DNA of 64,000 nt from JAGVSR01 sp964589785 (GTDB lineage: Bacteria; Pseudomonadota; Alphaproteobacteria; Rhizobiales; Hyphomicrobiaceae): assembly GCA_964589785.1 (NCBI GenBank), contig CAZPUQ010000002.1:248001-312000 (forward strand), written 5' to 3'. The notes under the pieces were generated by a model. The model saw nothing but the letters and a program-made list of their open reading frames with translations. It made no database searches and was not told the origin of the DNA. Of this stretch, positions 35,970-43,788 are shown one piece after another. Position 1 is the first letter of the stretch. Each line of letters starts with the position of its first letter. Made by a program: the position numbers and the translations under genes.

Positions 35970-36677
35970 ATGAGCGAGCGCATTTCGAGACTGGCGACGG
36001 CGCTGTTCGTGCTGCTGACTGCGGCCGTGGCGGTCAACCTGACCGTGCTGCAGCCGTTGCCGGGCCAGCCGTCCCGCGTCGCCGCCCGCGACTGGGACGC
36101 AGGAGCGGTGCGCGAGACGGCCGCTCTCATCGTGCCCGAGATCGACGCGCGCCCGCAGACGGGCGCGAATACCGGCGGCAGCGCCGCCGTGGCCCCGGGC
36201 GTGGCGCAGCGGCTCGTCGTCTCGCCGCCTCAGGCCGATCCGCGTGAGATCACGCGCGCAATTCAGGCCGCGCTCGCCGCCCGGAACTACGAGACCGGCG
36301 GCACCGACGGCATCGCCGGACCGGTGACACAGGCCGCCATCCTCGCCTATGAAATCGACCATCAGCTGCCGTTGACGGCCGAGCCGACCGAGGCGCTGCT
36401 GCGGCAGATCGAGGAGGGCGGATCGGGCCGCGCATCGGGCGCCTCCGTCGTCCCGGGACCCAAGGCCGAGGCGCTGATCCGGTCCGTGCAGGTCGCGCTC
36501 GCCAGGCTCGGCTATCCGGTCGGCAAACCCGACGGACGGCTCGGCGAGATGACCATCGCGGCGATCCGCCAGTTCGAGAGGCAGCAGGCAATGCCGGACA
36601 CGGGCCGCATCTCCGGCGATCTCCTCACCCGGCTCAGCCGCCTCAGCGCCGCGCCGCGCACGGCCGAGCGCCGCTGA
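35970..36677 (+). CDS. peptidoglycan-binding-domain membrane protein
   Basis: A 235-residue protein with one N-terminal membrane helix (ATALFVLLTAAVAVNLTVLQP) and two peptidoglycan-binding type 1 repeats: EITRAIQAALAARNYETGGTDGIAGPVTQAAILAYE (about 88-130) and LIRSVQVALARLGYPVGKPDGRLGEMTIAAIRQFERQQ (about 170-210). Probably a bitopic protein reaching the peptidoglycan. AGGA 7 nt before ATG 35970 supports the start. It is followed 47 bp later by the DUF1491 gene, so an operon is likely. Confidence 0.88.
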   Translation: MSERISRLATALFVLLTAAVAVNLTVLQPLPGQPSRVAARDWDAGAVRETAALIVPEIDARPQTGANTGGSAAVAPGVAQRLVVSPPQADPREITRAIQAALAARNYETGGTDGIAGPVTQAAILAYEIDHQLPLTAEPTEALLRQIEEGGSGRASGASVVPGPKAEALIRSVQVALARLGYPVGKPDGRLGEMTIAAIRQFERQQAMPDTGRISGDLLTRLSRLSAAPRTAERR

Positions 36678-36724
36678 CGCTCGTCATCATCGCCCCTATC
36701 GACAACGAGGCGAAGTCTCGTCCC

Positions 36725-37078
36725 ATGCGTCTCAAGGCCAGCATCTGGATCAAGGCCTACATCCGCGGCTGCGCGAGCGCGGGCGTGCCGGCCCTTGTGG
36801 TCCGCCACGGCGACGACGACGCGGGGTCGATCTTCATCCGCATCAACCGGCTCGACGGCACCTCCTGCATCTACGGTCCGGCACCGGCCGGGCTCGAGGA
36901 CGCCAACCTCGACCGGCAACTGATGGCGAGGCTCGGTGGCCGCTTCGTGCCCGACGCGGAGGCCGACGCCTATCTCGCCCGCGAGCGCGAGTTCGATTCC
37001 GATCTCTGGGTCGTCGAGGTGGAATCGCGCGACGGCCGTCATTTCCTCGACGGGTGGCTCGTCCGCGACACGCCTTGA
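36725..37078 (+). CDS. DUF1491 family protein
   Basis: A 117-residue cytoplasmic protein of the DUF1491 family. It opens RLKASIWIKAYIRGCASAGVPALVVRHGDDDAGSIFIRINRLDG and ends ADAYLAREREFDSDLWVVEVESRDGRHFL, both characteristic. Function unknown. The family commonly follows peptidoglycan-binding protein genes in alphaproteobacteria, as here. Confidence 0.9.
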   Translation: MRLKASIWIKAYIRGCASAGVPALVVRHGDDDAGSIFIRINRLDGTSCIYGPAPAGLEDANLDRQLMARLGGRFVPDAEADAYLAREREFDSDLWVVEVESRDGRHFLDGWLVRDTP

Positions 37079-37254
37079 GTCCGATGCGTCACACCCGGCG
37101 CAGGAAAGTAGGCGAGGCCGTCGCGTTTACTTTCCGTTAGCATCTGGCCACCAGATAATAGCCTCAGATTCGTGCGAAGGCGGATCAATCTTCGCAGGCT
37201 TGCCTGACAAGGGCGCGGCGCGGCGAATCGGATCGTCATCTCGGGAGGCTCGCG

Positions 37255-37449
37255 ATGAGCAACATCCTCGAGTTCCGCGTTTTGGCGGGCCGGCGCGGCC
37301 CGCGATCGAATGGCGTGCCCTCGTGTCCGGCTGAGGTCGTGCTCTTTCCCGGCGTCCGATACGAGCGCGCGGCAGAGCCGCTCGAGCCATCGCCCGCGCC
37401 GACGGCGCGCAACGGCGGCGGCCGCCGGACGCGCCGCGGCACGAAGTAA
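37255..37449 (+). CDS. small conserved hypothetical protein
   Basis: A 64-residue protein, with GGGAGG ahead of ATG 37255 (a strong ribosome site). The centre AEVVLFPGVRYERA and a Lys/Arg-rich tail (RNGGGRRTRRGTK) resemble a small protein I believe is conserved in Hyphomicrobiales. Function unknown; the basic tail could contact nucleic acid. Confidence 0.65.
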   Translation: MSNILEFRVLAGRRGPRSNGVPSCPAEVVLFPGVRYERAAEPLEPSPAPTARNGGGRRTRRGTK

Positions 37450-37572
37450 GGCGGCGGTCTCGCCATCACCGCGCATCGGCACGACAAGCAAGCGGCCGCG
37501 CCTCACGCGCGGCTGCCCCTTGCATGTTGATGGCGGCGCTGACCTTGGCCGCGAATCGGTTTGGGATGAGAG

Positions 37573-37767
37573 TTGGCCCTCTACATGGCCTCCGTTGCAG
37601 CAAGCAGATGCAATCCCGACCTCGCCGTGTTCTACGCCCACCTGATCGCCAGGGGGAAACGGCCCAAGGTCGCCCTCACCGCCGTCATGCGCAAGCTCGT
37701 TGCCCTCGCCAACACGCTCTTGGCCCAGAACCGCCGCTGGCAGCCAAACCCGCCGAAAGCCGCTTGA
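37573..37767 (+). pseudogene. IS110-family transposase remnant (C-terminal fragment)
   Basis: A 64-codon remnant of the C-terminal Transposase_20 domain of IS110/IS116/IS902-type transposases: ALYMASVAASRCNPDLAVFYAHLIARGKRPKVALTAVMRKLVALANTLLAQNRRW. Full enzymes are over 300 residues with an N-terminal DEDD catalytic domain, which is absent. The upstream 120 bp do not encode the expected preceding residues in frame. No terminal repeats are visible, consistent with IS110 biology and decay. Confidence 0.75.
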
Positions 37768-37782
37768 CCAGGAACACAGATG

Positions 37783-37923
37783 CTCACCCGGCGCTGCGCG
37801 CCGGCCTCTCCCCAAGGGGAGAGGCAAGCCCCGTCGATGCGGAGCATCGTGCCGCGATGTCGATGCGGAGCATCGCTCCGTGATGTCGATGCAGAGCATC
37901 GCTCCGCGATGACGAGGAGAGGC
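37783..37923 (+). repeat. dispersed composite intergenic element, copy 2, with 26-bp triplication
   Basis: It starts CTCACCCGGCGCTGCGCGCC, contains the CTCTCCCC-AA-GGGGAGAG palindrome and then three direct copies, exactly 26 bp apart (37833, 37859, 37885), of GTCGATGCGGAGCATCG plus CTCCGCGAT-like sequence. It closes with GGAGAGGC. The core is the palindrome CGATGC-GGA-GCATCG. It is the plus-strand homologue of 18799-18866, expanded. Confidence 0.8.
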
Positions 37924-37955
37924 ACACCGTAAACGGAGGCGCGTTCGGGGGAGAG

Positions 37956-38456
37956 TCAGGCGAGGTGTGCGCTCAGCATCCAGGCGGCCTTGTCGTGCGC
38001 GGCCGTGCGGCCGTTCATGAGGTCGGCGGTCGCCATGTCCTCGGCCTCCTCGGCCGTCGAGCTGACGTCGCGGCACAGCTTCGACAGAGCCGCGTGATCG
38101 GAGGCGAGGATCTCGATCATGGCCTTGTCGGCAGGCGGCTTGGCGGGCGCGTCCTCGAGCACCGAAAGCTCCGCGAAGGTGGCGAAGCTGCCTGGGCTCA
38201 CGGCGCCGAGCGCGCGGATGCGCTCCGCGATGGTGTCGATGGCGGCGGCCTGTTCCACGTATTGCGCTTCGAAGAGCTCATGCAGTGCGATGAAGTTGGG
38301 TCCGGTCACGTTCCAATGGAAGTTCTGGGTCTTGATGCGCAACGCGTAGGTCGAGGCGAGCACGGTGCCGAGCTTTTCCACGACGATGGTCCGGGAGTTG
38401 CTCTTCTTCGTTTCACTCGTCTTCGTGTCGCCTGTGGATTTGCGCGCGTCGGCCAT
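37956..38456 (-). CDS. dps: Dps family DNA-protecting/ferritin-like protein
   Basis: A 166-residue Dps-type ferritin that stores iron and protects DNA from peroxide. After a Lys/Ser/Thr-rich tail (residues 1-23, possible DNA-binding) the four-helix core starts. The ferroxidase ligands are in IKTQNFHWNVTGPNFIALHELFEAQYVEQAAAIDTIAERI (His, Asp, Glu). The end ...DMATADLMNGRTAAHDKAAWMLSAHLA is typical. AAGGAG precedes ATG 38456 by about 9 nt. Isolated gene. Confidence 0.93.
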   Translation of the reverse strand: MADARKSTGDTKTSETKKSNSRTIVVEKLGTVLASTYALRIKTQNFHWNVTGPNFIALHELFEAQYVEQAAAIDTIAERIRALGAVSPGSFATFAELSVLEDAPAKPPADKAMIEILASDHAALSKLCRDVSSTAEEAEDMATADLMNGRTAAHDKAAWMLSAHLA

Positions 38457-38717
38457 GACTGACGACTCCTTCGCTCGTTTTGCTTGTGCGGGATCGGGTT
38501 CAAGGCGGCGGGCCCGATGCGCACCGTGGAGGAGCGGCGCGACCCGGCCCGGCCGCTGCAGGATGGCGGACTCCGGTCGGCGGTATCGGAGGAGGAGAGT
38601 ACGCCGCGCCGGACCGTTGGGCAACGCGCCCCGCGGCGCGTCGGTTCCGGGGGCGCGGCTGCGACAGAGGGGCGGGCTTGCCGTTCTGCCCGATCGCAGC
38701 CCCGATCTCAGCCACTC

Positions 38718-38930
38718 TCAGCTCTGGCCGGTCGCCTGCGCGTCGTCCTTGCGCGGCGCCTCGCCGGCCGGCGTCTCCGACCGGTTGGGATCGGTCGGCT
38801 CCTCGTCGGGCTTGCCGACGCCGGGGCCCGGCGGAGCGATCTTGTCGACGGGCAGGCGGTCCGTGTCCTCGCCGGGGGCCTTTTTGCCGGGGTTCTCCGG
38901 ACGGGTCGTCGGGACGGGGGTGGGGGTCAT
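38718..38930 (-). CDS. small proline-rich hypothetical protein
   Basis: A 70-residue, disorder-prone, Pro- and acid-rich protein (PVPTTRPENPGKKAPGEDTD...), with GGAG 8 nt before ATG 38930. No family recognised and no membrane segment. Composition is unlike a random shadow frame and the ribosome site is good, but coding is not proved. Confidence 0.5.
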   Translation of the reverse strand: MTPTPVPTTRPENPGKKAPGEDTDRLPVDKIAPPGPGVGKPDEEPTDPNRSETPAGEAPRKDDAQATGQS

Positions 38931-39068
38931 GGTCAGGTCTCCAGGACGCGAAGCTCCCGTTCGATGGGTTCGCGTCCCCCCGCCAACGCGCGTCGGCCAA
39001 GTTGCGTTCCTTTCCGCGTGCCGACCGGCATGCGGGAGCCATCCGGTGAAATGGCTTTCGGCGGGCCT

Positions 39069-39503
39069 CTAATGCCGCGGGCCGGTGCCGTTGAAATACT
39101 GCGCCAGCTCCGCGTCGATGCGCTGCGCGGCCTGCCTCCAGTCACCGGCGCGCCCGGTGGCCGGCGGCTCGATGGTGATGACCACCTCCTCGCTCGCGTT
39201 CGCCTCTTGCGACGGCGCCGGATCCCGGCCGGCGGCGGGGGCCTGTTCGAGCGCGGGCACGGGCTCGCGCGCCGGCTCGCGCGCGGGCAGGGCGCAGAGG
39301 CGCTGGGCGAGAAGCTGCAGCTCGGAGACGATCGCCTCCCGGCGCAGCTCGTGCAGCATGGTCACGCTGCGCACTTCCTTTAGGAGCTGGTCGTCGGCGC
39401 GCCGGATGGCGTCGGAGAGCTCGCGCACGAGATCGAGCTCGTGCCGGGAGGTTTCATTGAGGCGGCTCAGGAGGTCGTGGACACTCTGCGGCAGTGCGCT
39501 CAT
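39069..39503 (-). CDS. hypothetical coiled-coil protein
   Basis: A 144-residue cytoplasmic protein. Residues 1-68 form a helical, coiled-coil-like region (VHDLLSRLNETSRHELDLVRELSDAIRRADDQLLKEVRSVTMLHELRREAIVSELQLLAQRL). A Pro/Ala/Glu linker and a short C-terminal helix (WRQAAQRIDAELAQYF) follow. The GAGG before ATG 39503 supports the start. No family recognised; possibly conserved in Hyphomicrobiales. Confidence 0.6.
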   Translation of the reverse strand: MSALPQSVHDLLSRLNETSRHELDLVRELSDAIRRADDQLLKEVRSVTMLHELRREAIVSELQLLAQRLCALPAREPAREPVPALEQAPAAGRDPAPSQEANASEEVVITIEPPATGRAGDWRQAAQRIDAELAQYFNGTGPRH

Positions 39504-39665
39504 GGCGGTTTTTCCTCGTGTCGTGTGCTGTCCGCCCCGAGCGTCAGAACCGACTGATTCCATGGCCGAAAAGTGTCGAGGGGAGGGATGGTTCAGAGCA
39601 CAAGGCGCGTTGGCGCCGACGGCCGTGGCGAGCGGGCCACCGTCGCGGCGTGGGCGCAGTAGGCC

Positions 39666-40109
39666 TCAGCGCCGGCCGAGCCGGAAGCTCGCGTGGCAGG
39701 CGTTGCAGTTGGAGAGGATGGCATCGAGGTCGCGCAGGATGTCGGTGCGCGATGCCGCCTGCGCCGCCTTGTCGGCGAGACGGTCGAACTTGTCGTGCGT
39801 GTCGAAGCTCATCGAGAGGAAGGCGGGGGGCAGTCCGAGCCCGGCGAGGGGCGAGACGTCCTGCAGCATCGCCGCTCCGGAGCGGCGCGCGGCCGGCGCG
39901 GCCGTCTCGACCTTGTTGGAGGCGAGCGCCGAGACGATCTCCTGCAGGCTCGCGAGATAGGTCCGCATCCCTGCCAGCATGCGCTCGCGCTCGGCTGCGT
40001 TGAGCGCGAGGACGCTGCGCTCGTCGTGGTCCGACGCGGATGCGGCCTGCCCGGGGTACGCGGCGAGGCTCAGAGCAAGGATCAGGAGAGGGGTCAGGCC
40101 GTGCCGCAT
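39666..40109 (-). CDS. cytochrome c'-like periplasmic protein
   Basis: A 147-residue periplasmic protein with a signal peptide (LTPLLILALSLAAYPGQAASA) and a C-terminal heme motif CNACH in NCNACHASFRLGRR, the arrangement of cytochrome c' (PF01322). A four-helix bundle is consistent with the middle. Cytochromes c' bind NO or CO and buffer nitrosative stress. ATG 40109 begins the signal peptide; upstream frame is not homologous. Isolated, divergent from the DUF47 gene across 302 bp. Confidence 0.85.
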   Translation of the reverse strand: MRHGLTPLLILALSLAAYPGQAASASDHDERSVLALNAAERERMLAGMRTYLASLQEIVSALASNKVETAAPAARRSGAAMLQDVSPLAGLGLPPAFLSMSFDTHDKFDRLADKAAQAASRTDILRDLDAILSNCNACHASFRLGRR

Positions 40110-40411
40110 CGGATCTCGAAAAGCTTCCTCGACGCGGGCGACTATCCCGGCGAATCGCACGAGTCTGCCTTGACCTCGGTCACAGCGGCAAGGCGGGGCT
40201 GTCAGTCCGAGGGGGTGCCGGTGAAGGTGGCCCGCTGTCTCCCGGCTCCATCCCCTGTCAAGCGATATGCCGCGCTTGTGGCCGGGGGGCGGGAGCGCTA
40301 AGGGCATTGCGACAGTTTTGTGACGGACGGCGCGCGGACCGCCGAAGCCTCGGCAACCGGGGCGGAGGCACGTCGGCGCCGCGCGTCGCGCCGCGTTGCG
40401 GGGGACGGCAC
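40110..40411 (+). other. intergenic region between cytochrome c'-like and DUF47 genes
   Basis: These 302 bp must hold two divergent promoters. I saw no Pho-box-like direct repeat, hairpin, ORF with motifs or RNA. Confidence 0.5.
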
Positions 40412-41068
40412 ATGGCAAAGTCGACACGCTTTGCGGTCGGATCGTTGTTCGGACGCTCGCGGAGCGACCGGCTGGTGGAGCTCCTGAAGGCGCTCTCCCA
40501 GACGGCGCTCGAAGGGGCCGCCTTTTTTGAGAAGACCGGCGGAGGCGACGCACCCGGCATCATCGCCATCGAGCACAAGGCCGACAAGATCGTCGAGCAG
40601 ATCCACGAGCTCCTCGACAACTCCTTCATCATGCGGTTCGACATCCCCGACTCGATGAAGCTCACCGACAACCTGGACGACGTCATCGACGGCATGCGCA
40701 AGGTCGCGCTCCACATGGAGGCCTACGCGCCGTTCATCTCCGAGCTGTCGCCGGAAGCCAAGGAGGTGTTCGCGCTGGGCGCGGCGATGCTGAAGGACAT
40801 CGACATCCTGATCGACATGCTGGCGGGCCCGCGCCTCTCCCTGCCGCGCGTGCGCGAGGTGACGAACCGGATCGACGCGGCCGAGAGCAAGGCGGACCAG
40901 CTCGTCGCCGTGCATGAGCGGCGCCTCGTCGCCGAGTATTCCGCGCCGGGCGCCAACGCGATCGGCTTCATCGCCACGCACCAGCTCCTTCACCTCCTCG
41001 AGCAGATGACGGACGACGCCAACCATTGCGCCAACATGGTGCTTTCGCTCGCGCGCAAGGAGGCGTGA
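40412..41068 (+). CDS. DUF47 (PhoU-like) Pit accessory protein
   Basis: A 218-residue all-helical PhoU-related DUF47 protein, a companion of Pit-type phosphate transporters. It opens FAVGSLFGRSRSDRLVELLKALSQTALEGAAFF. A metal-site-like ExxxD segment lies in IIAIEHKADKIVEQIHELLDNSFIMRFD, and the second repeat is ITNRIDAAESKAD-like (seen as VTNRIDAAESKADQLVAVHERRL). It lies 1 bp upstream of the transporter gene, so the two are coupled. Confidence 0.93.
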   Translation: MAKSTRFAVGSLFGRSRSDRLVELLKALSQTALEGAAFFEKTGGGDAPGIIAIEHKADKIVEQIHELLDNSFIMRFDIPDSMKLTDNLDDVIDGMRKVALHMEAYAPFISELSPEAKEVFALGAAMLKDIDILIDMLAGPRLSLPRVREVTNRIDAAESKADQLVAVHERRLVAEYSAPGANAIGFIATHQLLHLLEQMTDDANHCANMVLSLARKEA

Positions 41069-41069
41069 G

Positions 41070-42068
41070 ATGGAGGCCATCACGATCGGCCTCGCCATCG
41101 CCATCTTCGCCGTGCTCGTCGCCGAATTCGTCAACGGCTGGACCGATGCGCCGAATGCGATCGCAACGGTGGTCTCGACCGGCGTCATGACGCCGCGCAG
41201 CGCGATCGCGATGGCGGTCGTCCTCAATACGGCGGGCGCCATGGCCGGGACGGCGGTGGCGACGACGGTCGGCAAAGGCATCGTCGAGCCGGACGCTCTG
41301 ACGGTGCCGGCCATCACGGCCGCCATGTGCGCCATCATCGCGTGGGGGACGCTGGCCGCGAAGATCGGCATGCCGGTGTCGAAGTCGCATGCCCTTCTCG
41401 CGGGACTGGCGGGGGCGGCGTTTGAAGGCGGCGGGCTCGGGGCCCTGCAGTGGAGCGGCTGGCAGAAGGTCGGCATCGGCATGGTGCTGTCGATCGGCTT
41501 CGGCATGCTCGCGGCGCTGCTGCTCGGCTGGGCGATCATCCGCATCGCCGGCAACGCCCGCCCCGCGCGCGCCAAGCGGATGTTCGACCGGCTGCAGATG
41601 CTCTCCGCCGGCACGATGGCCTTCACGCACGGCATGAACGACGGGCAGAAGTTCATGGGCGTGCTCGCGCTGACGCTCTACGCGGGCGGCGCCATGAGCG
41701 AGTTCCATATCCCCGAGTGGGTCATCCTCGTCTGTGCGCTCACGATGGGGATCGGGACGGCGGCGGGCGGCTGGCGGATCATCGAGACGGTCGGCGCGAA
41801 GATGACCCGTCTCACGTCCTGGCAGGGCTTCGCCGCGACGACCGCGGCCTCGGCGACCGTCTTCAGCGCCTCCATCTACGGCATCCCGCTCTCCACCACC
41901 CATACGATTACGAGCGCGATCGTCGGCGTCGGCGCCTCGCGCCGCGCCGGCGACGTGCGCTGGCGCGTGCTTGGACGCATCGTCATGGCGTGGGTGCTGA
42001 CCTTCCCGTGCTGTGCGGTGCTGGCCTATTTCGCGGCGCTCGTCGCCAACACGCTCTGGGGGTCGTGA
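41070..42068 (+). CDS. pit: Pit-family inorganic phosphate transporter
   Basis: A 332-residue inner-membrane proton-coupled phosphate (metal-phosphate) transporter of the PiT family, with about ten membrane helices. The inverted-repeat signatures are EFVNGWTDAPNAIATVV near residue 22 and GTMAFTHGMNDGQKFMGV near residue 190, plus PVSKSHALLAG and PLSTTHTITSAIVG. It is second in the two-gene unit with the DUF47 protein. Confidence 0.95.
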   Translation: MEAITIGLAIAIFAVLVAEFVNGWTDAPNAIATVVSTGVMTPRSAIAMAVVLNTAGAMAGTAVATTVGKGIVEPDALTVPAITAAMCAIIAWGTLAAKIGMPVSKSHALLAGLAGAAFEGGGLGALQWSGWQKVGIGMVLSIGFGMLAALLLGWAIIRIAGNARPARAKRMFDRLQMLSAGTMAFTHGMNDGQKFMGVLALTLYAGGAMSEFHIPEWVILVCALTMGIGTAAGGWRIIETVGAKMTRLTSWQGFAATTAASATVFSASIYGIPLSTTHTITSAIVGVGASRRAGDVRWRVLGRIVMAWVLTFPCCAVLAYFAALVANTLWGS

Positions 42069-42081
42069 GGCGTCGCCCGGC

Positions 42082-42543
42082 TCAGCCGCGCCCGCGATAG
42101 GGGGCGACGCCCTGGTCGGGCAGCCACACGCCCGCGGGCACCTCGCCATGCTGCCAGAACACGTCGATCGGCATGCCGCCGCGCGGATACCAGTAGCCGC
42201 CGATCCTCAGGACATGCGGCTCGAGGAGACCGGCGAGGCGCTTGCCGATGGCGACCGTGCAGTCCTCGTGGAAGGCGCCGTGGTTGCGGAAGGCCGCCAG
42301 GTAGAGCTTCAGCGACTTGCTCTCGACGATCCACGCCTTCGGCACGTAGTCGATGACGAGGTGGGCGAAATCGGGCTGGCCCGTCACCGGACACAGCGAC
42401 GTGAACTCGGGCTGCGTGAAGCGGGCGACGTAGAGCGTGTCGGGATGCGGGTTCGGCACGCGCTCGAGCAGCGCCGCCTCCGGGCTTTCAGGCAGCGGCG
42501 TCGGCCGGCCGAGCTGTGTCACGGGCGGGCGGTCGCGGTCCAT
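42082..42543 (-). CDS. queF: NADPH-dependent 7-cyano-7-deazaguanine reductase QueF
   Basis: A 153-residue unimodular QueF (EC 1.7.1.13), which reduces preQ0 to preQ1 in queuosine biosynthesis. The catalytic Cys is in EFTSLCPVTGQPDF, the QueF motif ESKSLKLYLAAFRNH gives the NADPH site, and Glu follows in GAFHEDC. It is 5 bp after queD on the same strand, so the order is queE-queD-queF. Confidence 0.96.
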   Translation of the reverse strand: MDRDRPPVTQLGRPTPLPESPEAALLERVPNPHPDTLYVARFTQPEFTSLCPVTGQPDFAHLVIDYVPKAWIVESKSLKLYLAAFRNHGAFHEDCTVAIGKRLAGLLEPHVLRIGGYWYPRGGMPIDVFWQHGEVPAGVWLPDQGVAPYRGRG

Positions 42544-42548
42544 GATAC

Positions 42549-42935
42549 CTACTCCGCCGCGCGACGCTGCAGGCGATCCGGACCAGTATAGAGGCAGCCT
42601 TCGTGGCAGCTATCGCGGTGGATCTCGATCTGCGCCAGGCCCGGCACCTTGTTGTCGAGCCGGTCCCAGATCCACATGGCGATCCGCTCCAGCGTCGGCG
42701 CGGCAAGGCCCTCGACGTCGTTCAGCATGCGGTGGTCGAGTGCGTCCCGGCAGTCCTCCATGGCGGCCGACAGGTCGTCGAAATGGAAGACGAGGCCCGT
42801 CTCGGGGCTCGGCTCGCCAGTGATCCAGATGCGGGCGCGGAACGAATGCCCGTGGATGCGGGAGTTGGGATGCCCCGGCGGTGCGGACGGCAGGTAGTGG
42901 GCTGCCTCGAACAGGAAATCTCGATAGATGCGCAT
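42549..42935 (-). CDS. queD: QueD-like 6-carboxytetrahydropterin synthase homologue with altered active site
   Basis: A 128-residue T-fold protein of the PTPS/QueD family, expected to convert dihydroneopterin triphosphate to 6-carboxy-tetrahydropterin. The zinc ligands H13, H28 and H30 are intact (FEAAHYLPSAPPGHPNSRIHGHSF), and D67-H68 match the E. coli D70-H71 pair. The catalytic Cys of the CxxxHGH motif (E. coli C27) is Asn24 here, and the Glu near E. coli 110 falls at R107/D108. Context (queE upstream, queF 5 bp downstream) still supports a queuosine role, but chemistry must differ or the enzyme may be inactive. ATG 42935 matches the family start. Confidence 0.88.
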   Translation of the reverse strand: MRIYRDFLFEAAHYLPSAPPGHPNSRIHGHSFRARIWITGEPSPETGLVFHFDDLSAAMEDCRDALDHRMLNDVEGLAAPTLERIAMWIWDRLDNKVPGLAQIEIHRDSCHEGCLYTGPDRLQRRAAE

Positions 42936-42986
42936 GGGCCAGGGGAATAGGAGGGATGGCCGGCCGAGGCAAGGGGCGCCGTCGCC

Positions 42987-43104
42987 ACGGTCGCGCCGGA
43001 GGCGCGCGCCACGGTCGCGCCGGAGGCGCGCGCTACGGTCACGCCGGAGGCGCGTCGCTACGGCTGCGCCGGAGGCGCGTGGCATGGTCGCGCCGGCGGC
43101 CGCC
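42987..43104. repeat. tandem 24-25-bp hairpin repeats between queE and queD
   Basis: Units starting at 42987, 43011, 43035, 43060 and 43084 (last partial) share ACGGTCGCGCCGGAGGCGCG with small changes. Each contains GCGCC-GGA-GGCGC, a perfect 5-bp stem with a 3-nt loop, so the transcript would fold into a row of hairpins. The array fills most of the 174-bp gap between the queE stop (43110) and queD start (42935). Confidence 0.9.
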
Positions 43105-43109
43105 GGGCG

Positions 43110-43754
43110 TCAGGGAATGCCGAGGATCTTGTGGGTCTGGACCGACAGCCGCCACTGCGGATTGGCTTTGCAGTAGGCGATCGCCGCAGCCGTGTTAGCG
43201 GCCTGGTCGGGTCCGTCCATGGGCTGCAGGAAGCGGTGCGCGAAGGCGAGCGGGAGCAGGCTTTCCGGCTCGAGGCCGGGCTGGGGGTAGACGAGCTTCA
43301 GCTCGTTGCCCGACGTCTGAACGAGGGAGGTGCCGGCCTTCGGACTGACGCAGATCCAGTCGATGCCGGCCGGGACCGCGAGCGTGCCGTTCGTCTCGAT
43401 GGCAATCGAGAACCCCTGCGCGTGGAGCGCCTCGATGAGGTCCTGGTCCACCTGCAGCACGGGCTCGCCGCCCGTCAGCACGACGAGGGTCGGGCCTTGG
43501 CTCGACGTGCACAGGCTCGACGTGCATGCCGCGCGGCAGGCGCGGGCCAGCATGGCGGCCGATGCGAACTTGCCGCCGCCCGGACCGTCCGTGCCGGTGA
43601 AATCCGTGTCGCAGAAGCGGCACTGCGCGGCGGCGCGGTCCGCCTCTCGGCCCGACCAGAGATTGCAGCCGGCGAAGCGGCAGAATACGGCCGGCGTGCC
43701 CGCCTTCGCGCCCTCGCCCTGGAGGGTGTAGAAGATCTCCTTGACCTGATACAT
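43110..43754 (-). CDS. queE: 7-carboxy-7-deazaguanine synthase QueE
   Basis: A 214-residue radical-SAM enzyme (EC 4.3.99.3) that converts 6-carboxy-tetrahydropterin to 7-carboxy-7-deazaguanine. The cluster-binding cysteines are in CRFAGCNLWSG...CRFCDTDF, the long CX14CX2C-type variant. The opening KEIFYTLQGEGAKAGTPAVFCRF, the SAM-site VVLTGGEPVLQ and late ICVSPKAGT are standard. It is divergent from yhhQ across 48 bp. ATG 43754 is family-consistent. Confidence 0.96.
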   Translation of the reverse strand: MYQVKEIFYTLQGEGAKAGTPAVFCRFAGCNLWSGREADRAAAQCRFCDTDFTGTDGPGGGKFASAAMLARACRAACTSSLCTSSQGPTLVVLTGGEPVLQVDQDLIEALHAQGFSIAIETNGTLAVPAGIDWICVSPKAGTSLVQTSGNELKLVYPQPGLEPESLLPLAFAHRFLQPMDGPDQAANTAAAIAYCKANPQWRLSVQTHKILGIP

Positions 43755-43758
43755 GCGC

Positions 43759-43788
43759 TGACACGTAGCCGGCGCGAGGCGCGTGTCA
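43759..43788. promoter_or_regulatory. inverted repeat in the queE-yhhQ divergent promoter region
   Basis: TGACACG (43759-43765) and CGTGTCA (43782-43788) form a perfect 7-bp inverted repeat with 16 nt between, occupying most of the 48-bp gap between the divergent starts. It could be an operator shared by both genes or an mRNA leader hairpin for yhhQ. There is no room for a full preQ1 riboswitch. Confidence 0.5.

Noticed and set aside
37833..37910. Three 26-bp direct repeats, considered as a CRISPR array
   Set aside because: The repeats abut with no unique spacers and are part of a composite dispersed element; no cas genes are present.
42928..43176. Arg-rich plus-strand frame with a repeated SRRRR pattern
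   Set aside because: It is only the translation of the 24-bp tandem repeats and runs antisense to queE and queD.
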